From Rhodococcus sp. ARC_M6 (GTDB taxonomy: Bacteria > Actinomycetota > Actinomycetes > Mycobacteriales > Mycobacteriaceae), in the NCBI RefSeq assembly GCF_022810305.1, contig NZ_JALGQH010000025.1, positions 1-64,000 on the forward strand: a DNA stretch of 64,000 nt, read 5' to 3'. Shown here one piece after another: positions 1 through 8,447 of the stretch. Numbering within the stretch: the stretch's first letter is position 1; each line of letters opens with the position of its first letter. The notes under the pieces are model-generated. The model did no database searches and was not told where the DNA came from. It saw only the letters and a program-made list of their open reading frames with translations. A program made the position numbers and the translations under genes.

Positions 1-62
1 GCCCTTCAGCGCCGATGGTACTGCACTCGACAGGGTGTGGGAGAGTAGGACACCGCCGAACA
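1..62 (+). rRNA. rrf: 5S ribosomal RNA, 3' end (partial)
   Basis: The first bases match the conserved 3' half of actinobacterial 5S rRNA, including the segment around GGTACTGCACTCG and the closing GGGAGAGTAGGACACCGCCG. The 5' part lies before the window. A strong terminator follows at 78-107, so this is the end of an rRNA operon. The exact mature 3' end is approximate. Confidence 0.93.
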
Positions 63-77
63 CAATTTACGAGATAG

Positions 78-107
78 CCCCCAACCATTCGTGGTTGGGG
101 GTTTTTT
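78..107 (+). terminator. rRNA operon intrinsic terminator
   Basis: A perfect 10-bp stem (CCCCCAACCA with TGGTTGGGGG) is closed by a TTCG tetraloop and followed directly by six T residues at 102-107. It sits 15 bases after the 5S rRNA end, where the rRNA operon should stop. Confidence 0.95.
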
Positions 108-156
108 CGTGTTCCGGAACGATTCTGTGGGGCCGGTCGGGGTGGTGCGGGCCGGG

Positions 157-230
157 GTGAACGTATCGCTGCCGGGGTTCGGCAGGGGTGGTGATACGTT
201 CACGCGATGCGGTGGGTGGGTGAACGTATC
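157..230. repeat. three copies of GTGAACGTATC, middle one inverted
   Basis: GTGAACGTATC occurs at 157-167 and 220-230 on the plus strand and as its reverse complement at 193-203. The two direct copies extend to GTGAACGTATCGCT. The surrounding 111-317 gap has no credible gene. The middle copy with its flank (GTGATACGTTCAC) is nearly palindromic. It could be an operator cluster or a dispersed short repeat; the sequence alone does not decide. Confidence 0.6.
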
Positions 231-317
231 GCTCGCTCGATACCAGGGTGGATCTGAAATGCGGACTGGCGAAAGATACCCCGGGATTGTCGGCAATCCG
301 TGGCATAGTGGACACCT

Positions 318-1751
318 ATGGTTGGCTTCCGTGACTCCGGTGCATCGCACTTGCGACTTGTACCGGAAGATCTGAGTGCGCAAGAAGGTGATGTGGCCGA
401 CCTTGGTGACGGTGCGCCGGAATATCCATTCGGCTACTCGCTTCGAGCACAGAGGCGTTCGTTATCGATGAGTTATCGGATCTCGGTCCGACTTGATGAC
501 ATATCCACGCAGGTATCGCGTCGGATTATCGTAAATTCCGATGTCACGCTGGACCACCTCCATTCCCTCGTCCAGCGCGCCATGGGCTGGCGCGATACGC
601 ACGGACATACATGGAGAAAGGCCGGCACACGGTTCCCCGGAGATTTCGAGGAGTACGTACCCCTTCACCGAGTTTCCGACCGTCGTGGTGCGGGGCAGAT
701 CGCTGTCGCTGAAAACGAAATCCGTTTGGACGAGATTCTGGTCTTGCCCGGAGATAAGATTCAGTATCGATACGGTCGCTTGGGGAGCTGGCGTCATGCT
801 TTGATTCTCGATGCGGTCGACGACTGCGATATCGGCGTTTCTGCGATCTGTGTCGACGGAGTCGGCGCGTGTCCGCCGGAAGCGTGCGTTGGCCCCGAGG
901 AATACGAGCAACTACTCGGCGTGCTCGTTTCCGATGAACTGCGGTCGCGTGAGTGGACGTTGGAATGGGCTCAGACGGATTTCGATCCCGAGTATTTTGA
1001 CCTCGACGAAGTTAATGATCGACTATCCCGTTGTGCTGGAACGCCGAAGAGTGAGTCAGTCGTACAGTCGTTCCCTCGCGACTTCGACATTCGAAACCTT
1101 TTTGAATTGCTTGCACCGGCAAGTGTTCCTGAGCTGCATGATGTCTTCGAAATAGCTTGTATCGATGATTCTTCCGAGAACTCGACCGAGACTCGTGTCG
1201 AGGCAGGCGCTCGACTTCAGATGTTGTTGACTTTGATCGGCGCCGAGGGAATCGAAGTGGCGACCTTCGACTCGACGGTCGACGCTATGCTGGATCAGCC
1301 GGAACTCGGGCCAGTGAATTTGCCCAAGGCCACGCGGTTGTTCGTCCTGCTGCGAGGTTGGGGTCTGGCGAGGAAGCTCAAGGGCAAGATCGTATTGACC
1401 CGTCGTGGGCGCGCGGCGTCGGAGGATGCCGATGTGCTGTGGGACTGCATCGTTGCGCGAGTACCTGTTGCGCCTTACGGAACTGCGCGGGCAGTTGAAC
1501 TTCTGATCCTTTTGTCGGTGGCTGCGGGATTGGATCCGTCGGATCGCCACCATCTTGTTGCGGGCTCTCTGTCGCAGATCCGATCATCGGTTGTTTTGAC
1601 GGCGGAGTCAGCGGTACCGGTGAAGCGTGCCCACACCACGGTGGAGGTTCTCGATCTGATCGGAGCAATTGGGCAGGATCTCTTGGGAATCGGCTCGACG
1701 CAGGATATGCCGTGGGCGGTCGATCTTGCGCGGGCAGTCCTGCAACGTTAA
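318..1751 (+). CDS. pRiA4b ORF-3-like family protein
   Basis: Residues about 52-165 carry the pattern of the plasmid pRiA4b ORF-3-like family: YRISVRLDDI, then LHSLVQRAMGW, HTW, and a late IQYRYGRLGSWRHAL segment. Members are common in actinobacterial genomes and plasmids, and their molecular role is not established. The remaining roughly 310 residues look helical and are not assigned. The start is uncertain. ATG 318 gives 477 residues, but ATG 468 begins exactly at the conserved domain (MSYRIS) and neither has a strong ribosome site. The gene is convergent with the terD-like gene and shares its terminator. Confidence 0.75.
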   Translation: MVGFRDSGASHLRLVPEDLSAQEGDVADLGDGAPEYPFGYSLRAQRRSLSMSYRISVRLDDISTQVSRRIIVNSDVTLDHLHSLVQRAMGWRDTHGHTWRKAGTRFPGDFEEYVPLHRVSDRRGAGQIAVAENEIRLDEILVLPGDKIQYRYGRLGSWRHALILDAVDDCDIGVSAICVDGVGACPPEACVGPEEYEQLLGVLVSDELRSREWTLEWAQTDFDPEYFDLDEVNDRLSRCAGTPKSESVVQSFPRDFDIRNLFELLAPASVPELHDVFEIACIDDSSENSTETRVEAGARLQMLLTLIGAEGIEVATFDSTVDAMLDQPELGPVNLPKATRLFVLLRGWGLARKLKGKIVLTRRGRAASEDADVLWDCIVARVPVAPYGTARAVELLILLSVAAGLDPSDRHHLVAGSLSQIRSSVVLTAESAVPVKRAHTTVEVLDLIGAIGQDLLGIGSTQDMPWAVDLARAVLQR

Positions 1752-1754
1752 AGA

Positions 1755-1797
1755 AATGGGGCCCGGGCCGACTTTGAACTTCGGCCCGAACCCCATT
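1755..1797. terminator. bidirectional terminator between convergent genes
   Basis: AATGGGG at 1755-1761 pairs with CCCCATT at 1791-1797, and inside it CGGGCCGA at 1764-1771 pairs with TCGGCCCG at 1781-1788, with small internal mismatches. It lies between the ends of two convergent genes (1751 and 1811), so it can serve both strands. Confidence 0.75.
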
Positions 1798-1810
1798 GCT
1801 GTTCAACAGG

Positions 1811-2386
1811 TCAGATATTGACGCCGTAATCGCGGGCGATACCGGCGAGACCGGACGCGTATCCCTGGCCGATTGCCCGGAACTTCCATTCGGCGTTGTG
1901 GCGGTACAGCTCACCGAAGATCATCGCGGTTTCCGTCGAGGCATCTTCGGAGAGGTCGTAGCGTGCGAGTTCAGATCCAGTGGAAAGGTCGACGACGCGA
2001 ATGTAGGCGTTGGTGACCTGACCGAATGACTGGAGTCGAGCGTCGGCGTCGTGAATCGATACCGGGAAGAAGATGTTGGTGACGTTGGGAGGCACGGCGG
2101 AAAGGTCGACGTTAATTACCTCGTCGTCGCCGTCACCATCTCCGGTGAGGTTGTCTCCGGTGTGTTCGATGGAACCGTCCGGAGAGCGGAGGTTGTTGTA
2201 GAACACGAAGTGAAGGTCCGAAAGTACCTTGCGTTCGGGGCCGGTGACCAAAGCGCTGGCGTCGAGGTCGAAGTCAGCGCCGCTGGTACTTCTTGCGTCC
2301 CATCCGAGGCCGACCGAGATCTTGGTCAGGTTGGGTGCTGCCTTCGACAGAGATACGTTGCCGCCCTTGGCAAGTGTGACGCCCAT
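1811..2386 (-). CDS. TerD family stress protein
   Basis: A full-length stand-alone TerD protein of 191 residues. It begins [15 protein letters not shown], then [23 protein letters not shown], and ends with a [19 protein letters not shown] segment followed by a glycine-rich tail. TerD domains bind calcium through acidic clusters; here the candidates are the DFDLDAS segment and the GDGDGDDE loop. They occur in tellurite/stress (Ter) loci and diverse conflict systems. ATG 2386 has a GAGAGGA ribosome site just upstream. It lies downstream of the SNF2 helicase gene on the same strand, 122 bases apart. No other classical ter gene is adjacent, so tellurite resistance should not be assumed. Confidence 0.93.
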   Translation of the reverse strand: MGVTLAKGGNVSLSKAAPNLTKISVGLGWDARSTSGADFDLDASALVTGPERKVLSDLHFVFYNNLRSPDGSIEHTGDNLTGDGDGDDEVINVDLSAVPPNVTNIFFPVSIHDADARLQSFGQVTNAYIRVVDLSTGSELARYDLSEDASTETAMIFGELYRHNAEWKFRAIGQGYASGLAGIARDYGVNI

Positions 2387-2508
2387 TCAGGTTCCTCTCG
2401 TTCGAGTGTGGTGGTATTCCACATTCGTGAGTTCTGTATTGTCCGTTCCTGATTCACCATACCGCTACCCACGATTCCAGGGTGGGCGGTGTGAGGTGTT
2501 GTGGCCTT

Positions 2509-5500
2509 TCAGTCGAACAGTGCGCGGATGTCGTCGGCTCCCAGGGTGGAGCTGAGCAATTCATCGGAGTCCATGACGCTCGAGAACAACGCGGATTTCT
2601 TGGCTTTGAGGGCCATGACCTTGTCTTCGATCGTGTCTTTGGCGATGAGTCGGTACACCATGACGTTCCGGGTTTGGCCAATTCGATGGGCGCGGTCCAC
2701 AGCTTGCGCTTCGGTAGCAGGATTCCACCAGGGATCGAGAATGAAGCAGTAGTCGGCTTCGGTGAGGTTGAGCCCGAAGCCACCAGCTTTGAGGCTGATC
2801 AAAAACACCGGCGCAGTGCCGGTCTTGAACTCGTCCAATACTTGTCCGCGATTGCGCGTACTGCCGTCGAGGTAGCAGTAGCGAATGTTCTCGGCGTCGA
2901 GCCGTTTTCGAACGGAGGCGAGGAATCCGGTGAATTGGCTGAAGATCAGTGCTCGGTGCCCGCCGGCGATGACGTCGTCCAGTTGCTCGACAAGTGCGTC
3001 GACCTTTGCTGACGGGATGGCCGTGTGTTTGTCGTCGATCAGCGAAGCGTCCAGGCTGAGCTGACGTAAGAGTGTGAGGGACGCGAGGATCGTGAATCGA
3101 TTCTTGTCGACGTCGGTCAGTAGTCCCAAGATCTTCTGGCGCTCACGTTGAAGATGGGTGTCGTAGAGCGTGCGGTGTTTGGGGTGGAGTTCGATCTCGA
3201 GCACTTGTTCTTGCTTGGCCGGAAGATCGTGAACTACCTGCTCTTTGGTTCGTCGAATCATCAAGGGCTTGACGCGTCGGCGTAATTGTTCCAAACGGTC
3301 TGTGTCGCCGTCATTTTCAATGGGTCGACGGTACTGTTCGGTGAACTGCACGGCATTCGGGAAGAGCCCGGGAGCAGTGATCGAGAGTAGTGACCAGAGC
3401 TCCGTCAGGTTGTTTTCCATCGGGGTTCCCGTGATTGCGAGCTTGAACGGTGTTTCGAGGTTTCGGGCGCACTGGTGGACTTTGGATTTGTGGTTCTTTG
3501 CAAACTGGGCCTCGTCGAGGATGAGGCCGGACCAACTGTTGGCGGAATAGGATTCGGCGTCGAGCCGGAGCAATGTGTACGAGGTGAGCACGATGTCGGC
3601 GCCGTCAACGATGTCGGTGAGATCGATATTTTGTCGTTTGAGAGTTCCGGCAACGACTACCGTTGCGAGTTCCGGTGTGAATTTCGCGATTTCGGATTTC
3701 CAGTTGGACACAACGCTGGTCGGTGCAACGATCAGAAATGGCGGTGTCGCCGGATCCGTTTGGCGTGCAACGGCAATCATTGCCAGCGTTTGCAGTGTTT
3801 TACCCAGTCCCATGTCGTCGGCGAGGATTCCGCCGAGGCCGTGCTTTCGTAAGAAGTTGAGCCAGCGGTACCCTTCGATCTGGTAGGGACGGAGTGTGGC
3901 GTGCAGTGTCTCGGGGACGTCGACTTGCTCGATGGTGGGGTGAGCGAGAAGCCCGCCAACTTGTTCTTTCCATTGTGCTGCTTGATGTTCGATGATTCCC
4001 AATGAAGAGAGGTCGTCCCAGAGGCCAGCTTGGAACTTACTAATCTTGAGAGGCCCGTTGGGTCGGTCGAGGAGCGAGCGAGCTTCGGTGATGAGGCGCT
4101 CGAGTTCACGGAGTTCGGGTTTGTCGAGGCTGAAGTATGCGCCGTCGGGGAGTAGAAGTTCGGTGTCACCGTGACTGAGTGCGGCAAAGATGTCGGCGAA
4201 ATGCACTTTCTGTCCGTCGGCGTTGATGGTGACGTCGAGGTCGAACCAGTCGGAACTGACGGTGTCCGACGAAGCAGAAGCGGAGAGTCCGATAACGAGT
4301 GAATCGTCGGTAGCTCTGTAGTGTGCCGGCGAGCCTATGACGGCGACCTCGGTGTCGGGGTGATCGAGTAGTAGGGGGAGGACGTCGAGAGCGAATCGCA
4401 TGGTGTTCAGGCCGGTCAACGGGCCGTCGCTTAATTTCTGTGAACTCGGTGGGTTGCCGGTCGGTGTGAGCAGGGGGAGCACTGTGTCGAGGATGCTCTG
4501 TTCGGCGTCGTACGAGCGGCAGTCGACGGTGGTGGAGTGTGCCTCCACCGCTACTGAAAAGTGCTCGGTGCCGACGGCGTAATGCCACTCCCACTGCAGG
4601 TCGACGCGATGATCATCGCTGAATCGGGCCTGTAGATGCAGCACGGGTCCGGTGACGGCAGGCGCAACATACGAGTTGTCGGAGGAGACAATGTCTGCGA
4701 GCGCAGTGAGATTGACGGCGTAGCGCGACGAGAATGTGTCGCGATGCTCCGCAGGTACGTCAATAGTGTTGCGGGCGTTGAAGAATTCTTGAAGCTCCGC
4801 CGTGATGGGATCACTCAGTGGGGCCAGCCGAACAGTACCCTCGGGATCTGCGGTGAACACCCCGTGCGCAGTAGGACCGATGAGTCCCCACATCGATGGC
4901 GTCGATTTCATCCCCCCGGTAGCGGAGGTGATTCGGACGCTCGGTGCGATGATCAGTCCGTCGTCGGGGCCGGTTGTCACGTCGATGGATAGGTGCGCAC
5001 CGTGTTCGAGCGTGACGGGCCCGAGTCGTGGATCGGAGTGCATCAGGGGAATTCCGGCGCTGCCGGCTTCGGCGAGCAATGTCCAGAGTCCGGGGCTCGG
5101 GAAGTCTGCCAGATCAATTTCTGTGGCGGTCTGGTGCCGATAGACCGATCCGCCGTTGAACAGTAGGTGGATGTCGTGCAGGATCCGGATTTGTCGAGCA
5201 GGATGCCGATACGAAGTGCCGAGCTTGTTCCAGGCCAGCCCGCCGGATATCCATCCCCGGGCTCCGGGCTGGACAGGTTTGATCAGTAGTTGTCGGCGCT
5301 CGCCGTGTGTTCGAAGTGTGAATTGAATGCCGAGATCAGCCGCTGCGTGTTCGACAGCACCGCCTCGCAGGAGGGTGCGCAGCGAATCTTCCCAGGTCAC
5401 GGAAGGTTTTGGTAGTGCCGCCTGTGCCGCGGCAGCTACGACGAGCGCGGCTACGTGCTTGCAATTCATACGCACCGGACAGGTGCAGACGCCGCGGAGG

Positions 5501-5718
5501 ATGGTGACTACACCGTGCGGTCGGCGCGTGAGAAAGACCGTCGTGACGTATGTCTTGGTACCCGAAACCTCACCGACCAGGGTCTCGGATGCTCCGTCCC
5601 ACTCGAATTCGCGGACCGCGCCCTGCCGAAAATAGGTGAGGCCGCGCTGAAACGTTGTTGTACCGACGACTGCACGGATCTGGTCCAAGTCGAGGACTGT
5701 CGTTGCTGCCGGTTGCAT
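2509..5718 (-). CDS. SWIM zinc finger SNF2-family helicase
   Basis: A 1069-residue Swi2/Snf2 ATPase. The N-terminus has a SWIM zinc finger, CTCPVRMNCKH at about residues 78-88 (CxC, five residues, CxH), typical of nucleic-acid- or protein-binding modules. The C-terminal half carries the helicase core: Walker A DDMGLGKTLQ near residue 634, the DEAQ box near 735, a LITGTPMEN-like motif III (seen as AITGTPMENNL), and motif VI QAVDRAHRIGQ near 1012. Such proteins translocate on duplex DNA and remodel DNA-protein complexes, but the target of this subfamily is unknown to me. Start ATG 5718 is preceded by GGAG. It diverges from the mycolyltransferase cluster. Confidence 0.93.
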   Translation of the reverse strand: MQPAATTVLDLDQIRAVVGTTTFQRGLTYFRQGAVREFEWDGASETLVGEVSGTKTYVTTVFLTRRPHGVVTILRGVCTCPVRMNCKHVAALVVAAAAQAALPKPSVTWEDSLRTLLRGGAVEHAAADLGIQFTLRTHGERRQLLIKPVQPGARGWISGGLAWNKLGTSYRHPARQIRILHDIHLLFNGGSVYRHQTATEIDLADFPSPGLWTLLAEAGSAGIPLMHSDPRLGPVTLEHGAHLSIDVTTGPDDGLIIAPSVRITSATGGMKSTPSMWGLIGPTAHGVFTADPEGTVRLAPLSDPITAELQEFFNARNTIDVPAEHRDTFSSRYAVNLTALADIVSSDNSYVAPAVTGPVLHLQARFSDDHRVDLQWEWHYAVGTEHFSVAVEAHSTTVDCRSYDAEQSILDTVLPLLTPTGNPPSSQKLSDGPLTGLNTMRFALDVLPLLLDHPDTEVAVIGSPAHYRATDDSLVIGLSASASSDTVSSDWFDLDVTINADGQKVHFADIFAALSHGDTELLLPDGAYFSLDKPELRELERLITEARSLLDRPNGPLKISKFQAGLWDDLSSLGIIEHQAAQWKEQVGGLLAHPTIEQVDVPETLHATLRPYQIEGYRWLNFLRKHGLGGILADDMGLGKTLQTLAMIAVARQTDPATPPFLIVAPTSVVSNWKSEIAKFTPELATVVVAGTLKRQNIDLTDIVDGADIVLTSYTLLRLDAESYSANSWSGLILDEAQFAKNHKSKVHQCARNLETPFKLAITGTPMENNLTELWSLLSITAPGLFPNAVQFTEQYRRPIENDGDTDRLEQLRRRVKPLMIRRTKEQVVHDLPAKQEQVLEIELHPKHRTLYDTHLQRERQKILGLLTDVDKNRFTILASLTLLRQLSLDASLIDDKHTAIPSAKVDALVEQLDDVIAGGHRALIFSQFTGFLASVRKRLDAENIRYCYLDGSTRNRGQVLDEFKTGTAPVFLISLKAGGFGLNLTEADYCFILDPWWNPATEAQAVDRAHRIGQTRNVMVYRLIAKDTIEDKVMALKAKKSALFSSVMDSDELLSSTLGADDIRALFD

Positions 5719-5832
5719 CGCTCCAGACTAATCCGGGCTGCCGACACTCTCGAGACAGTGCGATGCATATCGAAAAATTTCAGGCGACTGCCCTGTATGT
5801 TCCAATGATCGCATTTTACTTTTGGAGTCCAA

Positions 5833-7005
5833 TTGAAGATCAAGTCGACCGCACCCGCTCGAATCGGCAAGCTGGGTGTAGCGGTGATTTCACTGTGTGC
5901 GCTGGCTACGCAGGTAGTCGGTGCAACGGCAGCAGGTGCTGAGCCGAGCACCGGGAGCCTGGGGAGTCTCGGGAGTGTTGAGGGGAGCGTGACGAACACC
6001 GGCAGTCTCGGGAGCGTCGGGGGAAGCCTCGAGACCATGGGGAGCTTTGATTTCGGCTCGACGATGCCCAAGGTATTCCAGAATGATCCGGGACCAATTC
6101 CGGCCTTGCGCGACGACATTGTGATCTCCGAGATCAAAGGTGAGAACGTCACCGGCGCTCAATCGCTGCGACTGACGGTCGCGTCGCGCGCATTGCGACG
6201 CGAAGTGGGCGTCGAGATTCTGCTTCCACGAGATGCTTCGGTACCGCGCCCGGCCCTTTACATGCTCGAAGGTGTCGACGCGGGGGAAGACACAAGCGGG
6301 TGGATGACGATCGGCGGCGCTCCGGCGTTCTTCGCAGACAAGAACGTGAACGTTGTGATGATCAACGGTGGCGTGGCGGGCCTGTACACGGACTGGGACA
6401 ACGTGGATCCCAACGTCGGCCTGCACAAGTGGGAAACCTTCATCACCCAGGAACTGCCGCCGTTGATCAATACGCGATTCAATACCAATGGCATCAACGC
6501 CATTGCCGGCAACTCGATGGGCGCGCAAGGCGCGATGATGCTTGCCCACCGATACCCGGAAATGTATCGCGGAGTCGCTGTTTTCAGTGGCTGCTATTCG
6601 ACGATGGACCTGTGGGGTCGGGCGAGTACCCAGGCGACTGTCACTTCGCGAGGTGGGGGTCTCAACAATGTATGGGGCGAGCCCGGCGGGCCGGAGTGGG
6701 AAGCACACGACTCGCTCTTGAATGCGGAAAGTCTGCGTGGCAAAGAGATTTACATTTCGGTGGCCAATGGATTGCCAGGCTTTGCCGAAACGTCGCAGAC
6801 TCCTGAACTCCTCGAGCGTCTGGTCGTCGGCGGCGGTATCGAAGCGGTGACAAATCAGTGCACGCACGAGTTCGACGAGCGGTTACAGGATCTCGATATC
6901 GCGGCAACGGTGGATTACGAGCCCAACGGTACTCATTCGTGGGCGTACTGGCGTGAGCGTTTCTACAAAGCGTGGCCGACTCTGTCGAAGGCGCTCGGCG
7001 TCTGA
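5833..7005 (+). CDS. secreted mycolyltransferase (antigen 85-like), copy 1
   Basis: An esterase of the antigen-85/corynomycolyltransferase family, which moves mycolic acids between trehalose mycolates and arabinogalactan outside the cell membrane. The N-terminus has basic residues, a hydrophobic stretch and an ATAAGAEP cleavage region (signal peptide). A glycine/serine-rich linker with GSLGS repeats follows. The nucleophile motif GNSMGAQG puts Ser at about 228, and NGTHSWAYW gives the catalytic His at about 368. The start is TTG 5833, chosen because GGAG lies five bases upstream and copy 2 keeps the same arrangement. It is the first of three tandem paralogs. Whether it is a true transferase or a general acyl esterase is inferred from family and organism. 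Confidence 0.9.
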   Translation: MKIKSTAPARIGKLGVAVISLCALATQVVGATAAGAEPSTGSLGSLGSVEGSVTNTGSLGSVGGSLETMGSFDFGSTMPKVFQNDPGPIPALRDDIVISEIKGENVTGAQSLRLTVASRALRREVGVEILLPRDASVPRPALYMLEGVDAGEDTSGWMTIGGAPAFFADKNVNVVMINGGVAGLYTDWDNVDPNVGLHKWETFITQELPPLINTRFNTNGINAIAGNSMGAQGAMMLAHRYPEMYRGVAVFSGCYSTMDLWGRASTQATVTSRGGGLNNVWGEPGGPEWEAHDSLLNAESLRGKEIYISVANGLPGFAETSQTPELLERLVVGGGIEAVTNQCTHEFDERLQDLDIAATVDYEPNGTHSWAYWRERFYKAWPTLSKALGV

Positions 7006-7021
7006 GATCTGGCGAACCTGA

Positions 7022-7057
7022 TGTCCCTGTGTCGATCAATCGATGCAGGGACATTTT
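7022..7057 (+). terminator. intrinsic terminator after mycolyltransferase copy 1
   Basis: TGTCCCTG at 7022-7029 pairs with CAGGGACA at 7046-7053. An inner TCGAT/ATCGA pairing shortens the loop, and TTTT follows at 7054-7057. It lies 17 bases after the copy 1 stop codon. Confidence 0.8.
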
Positions 7058-7197
7058 GTGTATCAAGACCTATGGTTGCGAGTTCCGTTGCGGTCTTGCG
7101 ATTTCGGATTTGTCGCTGGGTACAGTGCCCGAAATAGGAAATTTAACGCGACTGCACGGTATCTTCCAGGGGTCGCATTTAACCCTTGGAGTCCGAA

Positions 7198-8337
7198 TTG
7201 AACGTCACATCGACCGCGCGCGCCCGAATCGGAAAGCTTGGCGTGGCACTGATCGTGTTGTGCGCGCTGTCCACTCCGGTGGTCGGTGCGACGGCAGCAG
7301 GTGCTGCTCCGAGCCCCGGAACTCTCGAGAGTGCCGGCAGTGTCGGAACCATGGAGACCATCGAGTCTCTCGGAGGCCTGGGTTTCGGGACCACTATGCC
7401 TGAGGAATTCCGGGATGCATCCGAACCGCTACCGGTGCTTCGAGACGATATCGTCACGCCGGAGATCACCGGGGAGAGCGTCACTGGCGCTCAATCGCGG
7501 CGGCTGACGGTCGCGTCGCCCGCATTACGACGCGAAGTCGGGGTCGAGATTCTGCTTCCCGCCGACAGTTCGGTACCGCGCCCGGTCCTGTACATACTCG
7601 ACGGAGTCGACGCGGGTGAGAACACAAGTAAGTGGATAACGGATGGCGGCGCACCCGAGTTCTTCGCAGACAAGAATGTGTACGTGGTGGTGGTGAACGG
7701 CGGCGCAGCTAGCTTGTACACGGACTGGGAGGAGATAGACCCCCAGCTCGGCCTGAACAAGTGGGAAACATATCTCACCCAGGAACTGCCGCCGCTGATC
7801 GATGGGCGGTTCGAGACCACCGGCGTCAAGGCGATTTCAGGCCATTCGATGGGTGCGCAGGGCGCGATGATGCTTGCCCACCGAAACCCGACGTTGTACA
7901 GCGGAATCGCGGTTTTCAGCGGCTGCTATTCGACGATGGATGTGTGGGGCAGGACGAGTACGCAGATGACGGTCACTTCGCGCAGCGGGGATCCCAACAA
8001 CATGTGGGGCGAACTCGGTGGACCGGGGTGGGAAGCACACGACTCATTCTTGAACGCGGAAAGATTGCGCGGCAAAGAGATCTATATTTCGGTGGCCAAC
8101 GGATTGCCGGGTTCGGACGAAACATTGGAGACTCCGGAGCTCGGTGAGCGTCTGCTCCTCGGCGGCGGTATCGAAGCCTCAGCCGAGGAGTGCACGAGGC
8201 AGTTCGACCGACGATTGCAGGATCTCGATATCGCGGCAACGGTCGATTACGAGCCGAACGGTACTCATTCGTGGGCGTACTGGCGTGAGCGTTTCCCCAA
8301 GGCGTGGCCGACTCTGTCGAGGGCTCTCGGCCTTTGA
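7198..8337 (+). CDS. secreted mycolyltransferase (antigen 85-like), copy 2
   Basis: The closest paralog of the gene upstream; the two proteins are nearly collinear from the signal peptide (TARARIGKLG) to the C-terminus (WPTLSRALGL). The nucleophile is in GHSMGAQG (Ser about 217), and NGTHSWAYW supplies the histidine. The glycine/serine linker after the signal peptide is shorter than in copy 1. Start TTG 7198 is preferred over the in-frame TTG 7186 because GGAG at 7188-7191 is correctly spaced for 7198 and copy 1 starts at the equivalent codon. The upstream 192-base gap also resembles the region before copy 1, so the duplicated unit included its promoter region. Confidence 0.9.
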   Translation: MNVTSTARARIGKLGVALIVLCALSTPVVGATAAGAAPSPGTLESAGSVGTMETIESLGGLGFGTTMPEEFRDASEPLPVLRDDIVTPEITGESVTGAQSRRLTVASPALRREVGVEILLPADSSVPRPVLYILDGVDAGENTSKWITDGGAPEFFADKNVYVVVVNGGAASLYTDWEEIDPQLGLNKWETYLTQELPPLIDGRFETTGVKAISGHSMGAQGAMMLAHRNPTLYSGIAVFSGCYSTMDVWGRTSTQMTVTSRSGDPNNMWGELGGPGWEAHDSFLNAERLRGKEIYISVANGLPGSDETLETPELGERLLLGGGIEASAEECTRQFDRRLQDLDIAATVDYEPNGTHSWAYWRERFPKAWPTLSRALGL

Positions 8338-8370
8338 GATCTGGCGAACCACCGGACATTTTGTGTATCA
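8335..8370 (+). repeat. duplicated intergenic remnant with lost terminator arm
   Basis: TGAGATCTGGCGAACC occurs at 7003-7018 and 8335-8350, and GGACATTTTGTGTATCA at 7049-7065 and 8354-8370. After copy 1 the blocks are separated by 30 bases that form most of the terminator stem. After copy 2 only three bases remain, so the hairpin cannot form. Confidence 0.8.
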
Positions 8371-8447
8371 GGACAGGTGTACCGGAGGTTCCTCCTGAAC
8401 GAGACGATATATTTCACGGGATTTCATTTCCACCGTTTGGGAGCCTG

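Noticed and set aside
157-230. CRISPR array
   Set aside because: The repeat is 11 bases, has an inverted copy and irregular spacing, and no cas genes are in the window.
1811-2386. Tellurite resistance operon
   Set aside because: Only terD-type domains were found; terA, terB, terC, terE and terZ partners are not present near it.
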